A stretch of DNA of 64,000 bases from an uncultured Pseudomonadota bacterium (GTDB lineage: Bacteria; Pseudomonadota; Alphaproteobacteria; Rs-D84), in assembly GCA_937885575.1 (NCBI GenBank), contig CALABO010000015.1, positions 1 through 64,000 of the forward strand. Direction: 5' to 3'. Positions within the stretch are counted from its first letter, which is position 1, and each line of letters begins with the position of its first letter. Shown here in pieces: positions 43,484 through 52,398 of the stretch. The position numbers were made by a program, and so were the translations under genes. The notes under the pieces are model-generated. The model worked only from the letters and a program-made list of their open reading frames with translations, had not been told where the DNA came from and searched no databases.

Positions 43484-43948
43484 TTATTTTTCTTTCCCGT
43501 GTTGGGTTTTATAGATGCGAATTGTCAAACCATCAAAATTTATCGTTTTGACCGGTTCGCGCAGGTTTCCATAAAACGGGTTCTTGTACCGTTCGGTGGA
43601 TTCGATTGGTTTCCTGGTGGTGCTGATTATAATTGTATCAATCACAGACATATCATACGCCACCTTTAAGAATACCGGCCCCCCAACCAAAAACGCGTTT
43701 GGATACCTAATGTTTAGGACGGGCAAAGATTTGGCCCCCGTTTTTTCCGCTACAATAAATTCACGCGCAGGGTCGTTTAACATTTTTTGTGGCAACAGGT
43801 CATATGTATGTTTTGAACATACGCACTTACTTTCAATGGTTGTGAGCAAATTGAATACCTGTTTATCCAACACCGGTGTCCATGTCATTGTGTCGTTTGG
43901 ACCCGTTGCCATATATCCGTTGGCGGATTCGACCAAAATTGCTTTCAT
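43484..43948 (-). CDS. divergent dihydrofolate reductase-like protein
   Basis: A 154-residue protein resembling the DHFR fold. An N-terminal strand and A-N-G-Y-M-A loop lead to a strand and the C-S-K-H-T-Y-D-L-L-P segment (family G-R-x-T-x-x-S/L-P). A-F-L-V-G-G-P-V-F-L-K is the cofactor-binding Gly-Gly motif, followed by T-I-I-I-S-T. The usual L-P-W after the first loop is replaced by M-T-W, so substrate use is uncertain. If functional it reduces dihydrofolate with NADPH. It could instead be a RibD-C-like reductase. It stands alone, upstream of tRNA-Thr. Confidence 0.65.
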   Translation of the reverse strand: MKAILVESANGYMATGPNDTMTWTPVLDKQVFNLLTTIESKCVCSKHTYDLLPQKMLNDPAREFIVAEKTGAKSLPVLNIRYPNAFLVGGPVFLKVAYDMSVIDTIIISTTRKPIESTERYKNPFYGNLREPVKTINFDGLTIRIYKTQHGKEK

Positions 43949-44040
43949 GTGTTTCTCTTTTTTATTTCGATTTTAGTATAAGAGAGATTCGGCGATTTTC
44001 AAGAATAAATTCATATTTTTTATTGTAAAAAATTATTGTC

Positions 44041-44102
44041 GCCGTGAGTATATTTCTCGGCTTTTTTGCAATTTTTTTACAAAAAAGCCGGCGATGCCGG
44101 CC
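44041..44102. terminator. pheT terminator and adjacent hairpin
   Basis: The minus-strand terminator is at 44081-44102 (GCCGGC/GCCGGC, loop GAT, then T6). Next to it is a plus-strand hairpin GCCGTGAG/CTCGGC (44041-44061) followed by six T. Confidence 0.75.
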
Positions 44103-44134
44103 TAAATGATAAAAAAGTTCAAAAAAACCGGTGA

Positions 44135-46441
44135 TTATTTGTCCCGGACATGGGCGGGACATTTCTTTTCAACCGCGGCGATTATGTCGGCGTGCAATTT
44201 TGCCAAATCAGATTCCGACATTTTTTCGCGCGGTGTAAAGGTGATTGTGAACGCAACGGACTTTTTGCCGTCACCCATTTCGAACGAATCAAACACAACC
44301 GCACTTGATATCGGGTTTGTTGCATATCGCGCCGCCGCAACCAACCGGTCAGCCGGAAAATCAGATGGCACAACAAACGCAAAGTCACGCGTTATCGGTT
44401 GAAAATCGCCCATAACAATTGGCCCATGTGGCAAAACCCGACGCGGCAGGTTTTCTATATCGCCAACAATACCGATAACAACATTTGTTTTTATCTTTAA
44501 CGCGCGCGCAACCGACGGATGCAATTCGCCAAATTCCGCCAAAACCTTTTTACCTTGCATTATTGCACCATAACGATACGGGTGCACCCAAAGTGGTGGA
44601 TTTTCGGTGTCTATTGTAAAGTTTTGACCGTTTAGCAGTGAAACAATATCCGCCTTTACATCATATATATCAACCGGACGATTACGTTTTTGCCAATGTT
44701 TTGGTGATGTTGCACCGGTGCGAACAATACAAATTTCGGTGTGTTGTTCGCCCGGCATATCGCCGTCGAAAACCGTTCCCATTTCAAACAAATTCAAATC
44801 AGGATATCCGCGTTTTTCGTTTTCCAAAACCGCGTTCAACAAAATTCCAAGTAATGAATTTCGCGCCGTATCAAAGTCCGCAATAATAGGATTCGCGACG
44901 CATACAGACGGTTTGTTGGATAAAATCTTTTCAATACGCGAATTACCAAAACCATACGAACGGCATTCATTCAACCCACGTGCGGCAAGTTTTTGTTTTG
45001 TATGCAAATCAAAATTATCGCCACGCACCGCGTCACCCGTGGTGTGCGTGTCGTTTTGTGCAATTTTATCGTATCCATAAATACGAATTAAATCCGCGAC
45101 AATTGTTTCCGGAATTTTAACATCAACGCGCATACTTGGTGCGGTTAGTTTCCATTTCTTTACGCCGAAATTCCCCGTATAGCCAAGTTTTGTTAAAATA
45201 TTTTTCATGTCACCAACGGGCATTTCGATTCCGGTTTTTTGAACGAACAGTTCCGGAGAAAATTCGATTTCCGGATTCATCGGCGTGTCCGTTCCCGCCG
45301 CAGAAAAACCAACGACCGTACCACCACATGCGTCCGTGATAATCTTTACGGTCGCCATTAGTGCCGCGCCGGTTATTGTCGGATCAATACCGCGTTCATA
45401 GCGATACGATGCGTCGGTTGACATCGACAGCCGCTTTGATGTTTTACGAATACACACCGGGTCAAAGTACGCACTTTCCAAAATTATATTTTTTGTTTTA
45501 TCAGATGTACAACCGCGTGCGCCACCAACAACACCGGCCAGTGCAAGGACCCCCGCGTCATCGGCAACAACAATATCGGTATTTTTTAATTCGTGTTTTG
45601 TTCCGAATAAATCTGTAAATTCTTCGCCATCCGTTGCCATGCGCACCGTGATATTACCAACAATTTCATCCGCATCAAAACAATGCATTGGTTGTGCCAT
45701 GTCATAGCAAATATAGTTTGTTGCATCGATTGGCGCGTTCTTTGGATTTATGCCGATTGCGCGCAGGCGCGATGCGATTTTTGCGGAACTTTGCGCCATT
45801 TTTATATTGTGAATTTCCGCAAGTTTATATGCGCGACATTTATCAGTTTTTAATTTTACACCGCGCGCCTTGCCGGACACCGCGAATTTGTCGTCCTGTG
45901 GTTCGATATATTCGCCCGCGCCCGCCGCAGACAGGTCACGTGCAACACCGCGCACCGCCAAATAATCGGGACGGTTCGGTGTAATACCCGCATCAAAGAC
46001 CGTTGGGCAATCGACAACAGGTGTGCCGATTTTTGTATTTTCGGGCAATTCGATAATACCACTGTGGTCATCGTTTATGCCAAGTTCGCGGCCACTGCAC
46101 ATCATGCCGTCGGACACAACACCGCGCAATTTACCGCTTTGGATTTCGTGGCCTTGGATTACACAACCCGGCCGTGCAAGTGCGGATATCATACCAACAC
46201 GCACATTGGGTGCGCCACAGACAACCTGGCGCAAATCTTTGCCGCCGTCATCAACCATTAAAACATGCAAATGGTCGCTGTTTTCATGTGGTTTGCATTC
46301 CACAACACGCGCCGCAATCGGGGACAGAGGGGCAATTAAATCTTCAACCTCTAGCCCGATGTGTGTCAGTTTGTCCGCGATTTCCGTGGCGGATAAATTT
46401 GTATTTAGGTATTCTTTTAACCAATCAAAAGTCCATTTCAT
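44135..46441 (-). CDS. pheT: phenylalanyl-tRNA synthetase beta subunit
   Basis: The 768-residue partner of PheS in the heterotetrameric class II enzyme. An N-terminal helix is followed by the EMAP-type tRNA-binding domain (about 40-150, V-C-G-A-P-N-V), the B3/B4 editing domain (about 205-370), the B5 domain, a catalytic-like domain and the C-terminal anticodon-binding FDX-ACB domain (about 670-768). It starts 16 bp after pheS. The length is normal. It is the last gene of rpmI-rplT-pheS-pheT. Confidence 0.97.
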   Translation of the reverse strand: MKWTFDWLKEYLNTNLSATEIADKLTHIGLEVEDLIAPLSPIAARVVECKPHENSDHLHVLMVDDGGKDLRQVVCGAPNVRVGMISALARPGCVIQGHEIQSGKLRGVVSDGMMCSGRELGINDDHSGIIELPENTKIGTPVVDCPTVFDAGITPNRPDYLAVRGVARDLSAAGAGEYIEPQDDKFAVSGKARGVKLKTDKCRAYKLAEIHNIKMAQSSAKIASRLRAIGINPKNAPIDATNYICYDMAQPMHCFDADEIVGNITVRMATDGEEFTDLFGTKHELKNTDIVVADDAGVLALAGVVGGARGCTSDKTKNIILESAYFDPVCIRKTSKRLSMSTDASYRYERGIDPTITGAALMATVKIITDACGGTVVGFSAAGTDTPMNPEIEFSPELFVQKTGIEMPVGDMKNILTKLGYTGNFGVKKWKLTAPSMRVDVKIPETIVADLIRIYGYDKIAQNDTHTTGDAVRGDNFDLHTKQKLAARGLNECRSYGFGNSRIEKILSNKPSVCVANPIIADFDTARNSLLGILLNAVLENEKRGYPDLNLFEMGTVFDGDMPGEQHTEICIVRTGATSPKHWQKRNRPVDIYDVKADIVSLLNGQNFTIDTENPPLWVHPYRYGAIMQGKKVLAEFGELHPSVARALKIKTNVVIGIVGDIENLPRRVLPHGPIVMGDFQPITRDFAFVVPSDFPADRLVAAARYATNPISSAVVFDSFEMGDGKKSVAFTITFTPREKMSESDLAKLHADIIAAVEKKCPAHVRDK

Positions 46442-46457
46442 TTTTCACACCTTTTTA

Positions 46458-47408
46458 TTAAAAACCACATGTTTTTAGCCAACGAACATCATTGCCATAC
46501 AAATCGCGCAAATCCGGCAGGTTATATTTCAACATCGCAAGTCGGTCAAGACCAAAACCAAATGCAAATCCTTGGTACTTATCAGGGTCAATGCCACAAT
46601 TACGCAACACATTTGGATGAACCATACCCGCGCCCATCATTTCCAACCAACGGTCGCCGTTCCATTTCATATCAACCTCTATACTGGGGTCGGTGAAAGG
46701 AAAATACGATGGCCGAATACGTAATTCAACATTACTAAGTCCAAAGAAACGCTTAAAAAACGCGCGGATATCACCGACTAAATCGGAAAGTGTGACATTT
46801 TTGTCTATATAAAGTCCTTCGACCTGGCCGAACATTGGGCCGTGGGTCGCGTCCATTTCTTTGCGATATGTTGAACCGGTCGCGAACATTTTAATCGGCA
46901 CGCCTTCGGTTTCCATCGCACGAATTTGAATTGCCGATGTTTGTGTGCGCATAACATTGCCGTTCGGCAAAAAGAAAGTGTCTTGCATATCACGCGCAGG
47001 GTGGTGTGCAGGTGTATTTAGCGCGGTAAAATTATGCCAATCGTCTTCGATTTCCGGGCCCGTATGACGCGTATAACCAAAAGATTCCAAAATTTCGGAT
47101 ATTTCCGACAATGCCTTGGTCAATGGGTGAATTGTTCCGCGGTTTTCCGGTTCCGCGTCCAATGTCACATCAAGTTTTTGTGTGGCAAGTGCGGCGTTTA
47201 ATTCCGTAGTTTCGATTTCCGATTGGCGCGATTTGAACAATTCACGCAATTCGGTATTTTCACGGTTTAATTCCGCACGCGCATCATTATCCAAATTCTT
47301 CATTTCGCGCAATTTTGCGGTCATTGTGCCATTTTTACCAAACACGGACGCATACAGTTCCTGTAATTCATTTAATGTTTTGGTATTTTTAATTTGTTCT
47401 TTTAGCAT
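46458..47408 (-). CDS. pheS: phenylalanyl-tRNA synthetase alpha subunit
   Basis: The 316-residue catalytic subunit. An N-terminal coiled-coil (about 1-80) precedes the class II core: motif 1 G-Y-T-R-H-T-G-P-E-I-E-D-D-W, H-P-A-R-D-M-Q-D-T-F, motif 2 F-A-T-G-S-T-Y-R-K-E, and motif 3 G-F-G-L-D-R-L-A-M-L. The intergenic region from rplT (82 bp) contains a GGGGCCGC/GCGACCCC hairpin without T-run and no Phe-rich leader peptide, so an E. coli-type pheM attenuator is not evident. Confidence 0.97.
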   Translation of the reverse strand: MLKEQIKNTKTLNELQELYASVFGKNGTMTAKLREMKNLDNDARAELNRENTELRELFKSRQSEIETTELNAALATQKLDVTLDAEPENRGTIHPLTKALSEISEILESFGYTRHTGPEIEDDWHNFTALNTPAHHPARDMQDTFFLPNGNVMRTQTSAIQIRAMETEGVPIKMFATGSTYRKEMDATHGPMFGQVEGLYIDKNVTLSDLVGDIRAFFKRFFGLSNVELRIRPSYFPFTDPSIEVDMKWNGDRWLEMMGAGMVHPNVLRNCGIDPDKYQGFAFGFGLDRLAMLKYNLPDLRDLYGNDVRWLKTCGF

Positions 47409-47490
47409 GATATTTACCTTTTAATAAATACGGGGTCGCGGTTGCGGCCCCATAATCTTAGAATAAAAACAATTCGCCGCCAAGGGTTTT

Positions 47491-47856
47491 TTATTTATCC
47501 CCGGCAATAAATCGTTTTGCGGTTTCAATCAGTTTTGCGAAATTCGCATCACCCACATACGCCATTTCCGCCAAAACCTTGCGGTCAAGTTCAATTCCCG
47601 CCTTGTGCAGGCCGTTCATAAACTGGCTATATGTAATTCCAGACGGACGCACCGCCGCATTGATACGAACAATCCACAGTGACCGAAAATCGCGCTTTTT
47701 GGTGCGACGGTCGCGGTATGCATACTGACCCGCCTTTTCTGATTTTTCACGCGCGGCACGGTATGTGCTGCTGTGCCGGCCAAGGAACCCCTTGGCACGT
47801 TCAAGAATTTTATTGTGTTTTTGACGAACCGTTGTTCCACGTTTTACCCTTGCCAT
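47491..47856 (-). CDS. rplT: 50S ribosomal protein L20
   Basis: A 121-residue 23S rRNA-binding assembly protein with the typical N-terminal R-V-K-R-G, the long basic helix R-H-K-K-I-L-like (here [12 protein letters not shown]), [12 protein letters not shown] and the I-N-A-A-V-R-x-x-G-I-T-Y core. In E. coli it represses its own operon. It starts 15 bp after rpmI. Confidence 0.97.
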   Translation of the reverse strand: MARVKRGTTVRQKHNKILERAKGFLGRHSSTYRAAREKSEKAGQYAYRDRRTKKRDFRSLWIVRINAAVRPSGITYSQFMNGLHKAGIELDRKVLAEMAYVGDANFAKLIETAKRFIAGDK

Positions 47857-47871
47857 TTTCGCCCCCTTATT

Positions 47872-48075
47872 TTATTTCAAACCATACGGCGCCAGGATTT
47901 TCGCCTGAGCCACCATGTTTTCGTTTAGATATTGCGGTTTTGACCCGGCGTTATTTGCACGCGCAGATTTTTTACGCAGAAGTTTCTTGTGGGCGTTCCG
48001 GCGAACGTTGATTTTACCGGTCGCGGTCATTCTTGCACGCTTTTTCAAGTATGACTTTGTTTTTAATTTTGGCAT
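47872..48075 (-). CDS. rpmI: 50S ribosomal protein L35
   Basis: A 67-residue basic ribosomal protein: M-P-K-L-K-T-K-S at the N-terminus, A-R-M-T-A-T-G-K-I, and H-K-K-L-L-R-K-K-S. It is the first gene of rpmI-rplT-pheS-pheT; infC, usually in front, is at 13.3 kb. AAAGAGG precedes the ATG. The leader contains a GGCAA/TTGCC hairpin that could take part in L20 autoregulation (inference). Confidence 0.95.
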   Translation of the reverse strand: MPKLKTKSYLKKRARMTATGKINVRRNAHKKLLRKKSARANNAGSKPQYLNENMVAQAKILAPYGLK

Positions 48076-48142
48076 TTTTTACCTCTTTTGTTTATATATC
48101 CTTATGGCAATGCCTTTGCCATTTCGGACTGTTTGTGGTCGG

Positions 48143-48170
48143 ATTATGACACAATTTCTGCAAAAATCAA
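48143..48170 (-). promoter_or_regulatory. rpmI-rplT-pheST promoter
   Basis: TTGATT (48165-48170), 16-bp spacer, CATAAT (48143-48148) on the minus strand; leader of about 60 nt. It lies just upstream of the divergent mreC promoter. Confidence 0.65.
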
Positions 48171-48177
48171 GTTTTTA

Positions 48178-48206
48178 TTGAATAATCGTTTTTTTGTGGT
48201 TAAACT
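48178..48206 (+). promoter_or_regulatory. mreC promoter, apparently leaderless
   Basis: TTGAAT (48178-48183), 17-bp spacer, TAAACT (48201-48206). The ATG at 48217 is only 10 nt past the -10, and no Shine-Dalgarno is present. Confidence 0.6.
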
Positions 48207-48216
48207 GTCGCACGAC

Positions 48217-49041
48217 ATGAGTTCCAAGAAAGTATCTTCCAGGTTGCGCACTATCATAAAGGCCATCGGTTTCGGGTGCTTGGTGCCCGCGATTGCCATA
48301 TATATTATTGTCGCAAAGCCCGATTTTCGGTTTGCAAATGGTGTCGCGCACGCAATTTTTCCGGTATTTCATGCGATTGGGGACGCGGTAAGTTGGCCTT
48401 TTCGGGCGGGCGGAAAAATAGTAAAGCGGATTCATCGCGTTTCGGTTTTAGAGGAAGAAAATGAAGAACTGCGCACAAGACTTGCCGCCGCACTGGCAAA
48501 ACAGACCGATTGCGATGTCGCGATTTTGGAAAACAAAAAACTTATTCGTGAATTGGGGGTTGCACGAAATACGGACTATGGAACGGTTATCGCAGATGTT
48601 ATGTATGACAATTCCGCTGTGCACCATGAAACTTTTATGATAAATCGGGGCGCGGCCGATGGGGTTGAACCGGGTATGGCCATCATTTCTTTTGAAAATA
48701 AAATGGTTGGCACGGTTATTGATTCGGGGATGCACTTTGCGCGCGTACGGTCGCTTATTGATTCATCGACAAATATCGCCGTTCGCATCGCCGGGTCCGA
48801 AGTTCATGGGTTCTTGCACGGGGACGGGTCATCAACGCCGTCTGTTGGTTTTTTTAGTGACCATAAATTCCAAGGTAAAAAAGGCGTAAAATTACTTACC
48901 AGTAATATAAGTGGTATTTTGCCGCCAGATATTTATGTTGGCGAAATGAAAAACGAAACAGATGTCGATGTCGCGTTGCCTTGGAATGTGTCGCGCGTGA
49001 TTGTGTTAAAGTTCACTGGGGAAAATGGCGATTATCAATGA
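48217..49041 (+). CDS. mreC: rod shape-determining protein MreC
   Basis: Bitopic inner-membrane protein that activates PBP2 in the elongasome. The 274-residue protein has an N-terminal membrane helix (about 16-36), a periplasmic coiled coil (about 70-105, E-E-E-N-E-E-L), and the MreC beta-barrel domains (about 110-270) with I-N-R-G-A-A-D-G-V and G-M-A-I. The ATG at 48217 replaces an earlier open frame that overlaps the opposite promoter. Its stop overlaps the mreD ATG (ATGA). Confidence 0.94.
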   Translation: MSSKKVSSRLRTIIKAIGFGCLVPAIAIYIIVAKPDFRFANGVAHAIFPVFHAIGDAVSWPFRAGGKIVKRIHRVSVLEEENEELRTRLAAALAKQTDCDVAILENKKLIRELGVARNTDYGTVIADVMYDNSAVHHETFMINRGAADGVEPGMAIISFENKMVGTVIDSGMHFARVRSLIDSSTNIAVRIAGSEVHGFLHGDGSSTPSVGFFSDHKFQGKKGVKLLTSNISGILPPDIYVGEMKNETDVDVALPWNVSRVIVLKFTGENGDYQ

Positions 49042-49493
49042 AGCAAAAGATTATAAAATATTTACAAATTGCTTTTCCGTTCTTGCTGACCATTGCATTG
49101 TGGCGTTTGTCTTGTCCGTGGGTGAATTCGGCCGGTGTTCTTTGTATTATTCCGATTTTTTATTGTTCGTTTATTCGGCCTGTGCGTTATTTTTCCCCGT
49201 TTGCATTACTGATGTGTTTTTTACTTGATTATAAGTTCGGTGGCAATTTTATGTGGACGATATATTATTGCCTGTGTTATATGATATTGAAACTGCAAAC
49301 GGCAATTGATTTGACGCATACCAAGAAATCCGGCGTATACGCGTTTATGACTTTTTTTGGTATAATAATTTTATTTATGTTTTTGCAACATATAAATCTT
49401 GTAAATTTGTTGTATGCGGTTGTTGTGTTTGCAATTACAAGTACCTTATATATTCCAATGGTTGTGACAATACGGGCGGTTCAAAATGATTGA
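49038..49493 (+). CDS. mreD: rod shape-determining protein MreD
   Basis: A 151-residue integral membrane protein with five or six hydrophobic segments, matching MreD in size, topology and position between mreC and the PBP2 gene. The sequence itself is poorly conserved, as usual for the family. It overlaps mreC by 4 nt and the PBP2 gene by 8 nt, so the operon is translationally coupled. Confidence 0.85.
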   Translation: MKQKIIKYLQIAFPFLLTIALWRLSCPWVNSAGVLCIIPIFYCSFIRPVRYFSPFALLMCFLLDYKFGGNFMWTIYYCLCYMILKLQTAIDLTHTKKSGVYAFMTFFGIIILFMFLQHINLVNLLYAVVVFAITSTLYIPMVVTIRAVQND

Positions 49494-51255
49494 CAGTGAA
49501 ATATCAAAACAATTTGACCGGCGAAGTGCGTTATTTTTAACGGGTGGCGTGATTCTTACATCCGCGCTGATTTTGCGTATGTTGCAAATGCAGGTTTTTA
49601 ATTATCATAGTTACAAAGAAAAAAGTGAAAATAATTCTTTCCGTATTCAAATAAATATGCCCGAACGTGGCAAGATTCTATCCCGCAATGGCACGCCGAT
49701 ATCACACGATGCCCCGATTTACAGGTTGTATGTTATTCCCGAAGAAAGTGATGACTTGGAAGGTTTGGTAAAAACCGTGGCGCGGGAACTAAATTTACCA
49801 GAAAAGCGCGTAAAAACTATTTGGAAGCATATAAGAAAGCAACCAAAGTTTCAGCCAGTTTTGATAAGTGAAAATACTGATTGGAATGTTCTTGCGGGGA
49901 TTCAGGCGAAAAATCTTTTGGGACTGCATATCCAAGATGGGTTTGCACGGCGTTATGAAATGGGGCCTGCCGGCGCACAAATTTTTGGCTATGTCGGCGC
50001 GCCAGAAAAGGCCGTGGCAAACACACCTTTTTATACGCACGGGATTACGGGTTTAGAAAAAGTGTTTAATGAAAGCCTTGCAGGTATTCCGGGCAAAACA
50101 GTTATGATAACAAACGCCGTTGGGCGGGTCACCGGCGAAGACAAAGCAAAATTTGAACAACCGGTTACGGGGCAAAATATTCAGACGACTATTGATGAAT
50201 CTGCACAACGCGCGTTATATGATTCACTGACACTTTATAAATCGGGCTGTGGTGTGGCATTGGATATTGAAACCGGCGATATATTGGCGATGGCGTCCAC
50301 CCCAAGTTTTGACCCAAATAACTTTTCGGGCGATGATGCCGAAGAATACATTGCGGGACTGCGTAATAATTTTGCAAAACCATTTATGAACAAAGTGTTC
50401 GAAGGCCTTTATCCGCCCGGTTCAACATTCAAAATTGTTGTTGCACTTGCGGGGTTAGAATCCGGTGCAATCACACCAAGCGAAACTATATTTTGTCCTG
50501 GATATTGGGAATATGGCGACCGGCGATATCATTGCTGGGAACACCGGGGCCACGGTCGTGTTAATGTTGTTGGTGCACTTAAACATTCTTGCGATATTTA
50601 TTTTTATCAAATGGCATTGCGCATTGGTATTGATGCGATAAAACATATGGCTATTAAACTGGGCCTTACTGAAAAATATATCGAAGATATTATTTCTAAA
50701 CAGATGACCGGGATTATACCAGATAGAAAATGGAAGGAAACAAACAAAGGCGTAAATTGGGTGCATGGTGATACCGTTATCACCGGAATTGGCCAAGGTT
50801 TTACACTGGTGAACTGTATGCAATTGGCGGTTATGATTGCGCGCACCGCATCAAATAAACGTGTTATTCCACGGCTTATAAAAACAAATAAAAAGCCGAA
50901 ATTCGAATCAATAGGATTACAGAAAAAAAACTTGAATTATGTTTTAAATGGTTTAGAAGAAGTTCTTAAACCCGGTGGCACGGCGGCGGGCAGTGCGATA
51001 AATATTAATGGTGCAAAAATGGGTGGAAAAACCGGAACATCCCAAGTGCGCAGTATATCAAAGGCCGAACGCGCATCCGGGGTTCTAACGAACGAACAAC
51101 TTGAATGGCATATGCGCAATCACGGGCTTTTCGTTGGATACGCACCGACAAACAACCCGAAATACGCCGTATGCGTGATAACTGAACATTCTGGGTCCAG
51201 TGGTTCCGCCGCACGCAGCGTAGCCGCAGTTATGAAGGAATTGTTAAAAAAATGA
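49486..51255 (+). CDS. mrdA: penicillin-binding protein 2
   Basis: Elongation-specific D,D-transpeptidase. The 589-residue protein has one N-terminal membrane helix (about 15-35), the dimerisation/pedestal domain (about 50-220, N-M-P-E-R-G-K-I), and the transpeptidase domain with P-P-G-S-T-F-K (catalytic Ser, SxxK), the second motif S-C-D, and G-K-T-G-T (KTG box). The length is near the family norm of about 630. It works with RodA, encoded next. Confidence 0.97.
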   Translation: MIDSEISKQFDRRSALFLTGGVILTSALILRMLQMQVFNYHSYKEKSENNSFRIQINMPERGKILSRNGTPISHDAPIYRLYVIPEESDDLEGLVKTVARELNLPEKRVKTIWKHIRKQPKFQPVLISENTDWNVLAGIQAKNLLGLHIQDGFARRYEMGPAGAQIFGYVGAPEKAVANTPFYTHGITGLEKVFNESLAGIPGKTVMITNAVGRVTGEDKAKFEQPVTGQNIQTTIDESAQRALYDSLTLYKSGCGVALDIETGDILAMASTPSFDPNNFSGDDAEEYIAGLRNNFAKPFMNKVFEGLYPPGSTFKIVVALAGLESGAITPSETIFCPGYWEYGDRRYHCWEHRGHGRVNVVGALKHSCDIYFYQMALRIGIDAIKHMAIKLGLTEKYIEDIISKQMTGIIPDRKWKETNKGVNWVHGDTVITGIGQGFTLVNCMQLAVMIARTASNKRVIPRLIKTNKKPKFESIGLQKKNLNYVLNGLEEVLKPGGTAAGSAININGAKMGGKTGTSQVRSISKAERASGVLTNEQLEWHMRNHGLFVGYAPTNNPKYAVCVITEHSGSSGSAARSVAAVMKELLKK

Positions 51256-52397
51256 GCAGACAGACACGCGTTTCAAATGCAAATATGATGAGTTTTTCTG
51301 AAAAACTCGGTCGTTTCTCGTGGCCAATGTTTGTTCCAATGTGTTTGATTTTGGTGTTTTCTGAACTTATTCTTTATTCCGCGGGTGGTGGTGCATGGCA
51401 ACCGTTTGCGTTATCACAATTGATGAAGATTATTCTTGGGTTTGGGCTTTTTTTCTTTGCGGCATTCACGAATATAAAACTTTGGATAAAATCCGCATAC
51501 GGAATTTATGCGGTTGCAACAATACTTATTATACTTGTCACTTTTGTTGGGCATACGGGTATGGGTGCACAAAGGTGGCTGAACCTTGGGTTTATGCATA
51601 TTCAACCGTCCGAACCGTTCAAAATGGCGCTGGTGCTGGTGCTGGCGCGGTATTTCGCATGGATGAATTCGGTGGAACTGAATCAATTCAAAAACTATAT
51701 TGTGCCGTTTTTGCTTATGCTGTTTCCGTTCGGATTGATTGTTATGCAGCCCGACCTTGGGACCGCGCTTTCCATTGCTATGATTACGATTGGCATGTTT
51801 TATATTGTCGGCGCAAATAAAAAGTGGTTTATCATTGGCGCAATTCTTGCGGTGATGGCGGCACCGGTTGTTTGGTTTGGCGGACTGCATCAATATCAAC
51901 GCGAAAGAATTATAACATTTTTGAATCCCGACCACGATGTCCAAGGTGCCGGTTATCAGATAACCCAGGCAAAAATCGCGTTTGGCAGTGGCGGTATTAT
52001 CGGCAAGGGTTATATGAAGGGTTCGCAATCGCAACAATCTTTCTTGCCCGAAAAACAGACTGATTTTATATTCACTATGCTTGGCGAAGAATTTGGTTTC
52101 TTGGGCGCGATGACTATCCTTATGATTTATACTTTTATCATTATTATTCTGTTTTGGGCCGCAAAAACATGTCGCAATCGATTTGGACAATTGGTGTGTT
52201 TTGGTTTTATGTTGAACTTTTTCATTTATTACTTTATAAATATATCCATGGTTTTGGGACTCATGCCGACCGTTGGTGTGCCGTTGCCACTGATGTCCTT
52301 TGGTGGCAGCAGTTTATTATCACTGATGTTCGGGTTCGGATTATGCGAAAACGCACACATACACAAAGACCAACAATTATCTGCAAAAGGGAACTGA
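51252..52397 (+). CDS. mrdB: peptidoglycan glycosyltransferase RodA
   Basis: SEDS-family polymerase of the elongasome. The 381-residue protein has about ten membrane helices, the conserved A-Q-R-W-L-N-L-G and Q-P-S-E stretch, the M-Q-P-D-L-G-T motif (loop with catalytic Asp), E-K-Q-T-D-F-I-F-T, and V-G-V-P-L-P-L-M-S-F-G-G-S. It overlaps mrdA by 4 nt; topA starts 2 bases past its stop, so transcription continues into replication genes. Confidence 0.96.
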   Translation: MSRQTRVSNANMMSFSEKLGRFSWPMFVPMCLILVFSELILYSAGGGAWQPFALSQLMKIILGFGLFFFAAFTNIKLWIKSAYGIYAVATILIILVTFVGHTGMGAQRWLNLGFMHIQPSEPFKMALVLVLARYFAWMNSVELNQFKNYIVPFLLMLFPFGLIVMQPDLGTALSIAMITIGMFYIVGANKKWFIIGAILAVMAAPVVWFGGLHQYQRERIITFLNPDHDVQGAGYQITQAKIAFGSGGIIGKGYMKGSQSQQSFLPEKQTDFIFTMLGEEFGFLGAMTILMIYTFIIIILFWAAKTCRNRFGQLVCFGFMLNFFIYYFINISMVLGLMPTVGVPLPLMSFGGSSLLSLMFGFGLCENAHIHKDQQLSAKGN

Positions 52398-52398
52398 T

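Noticed and set aside
47409..47490. Possible pheM-type attenuator before pheS
   Set aside because: A GC hairpin exists but has no T-run, and no Phe-rich leader peptide of reasonable length is found.
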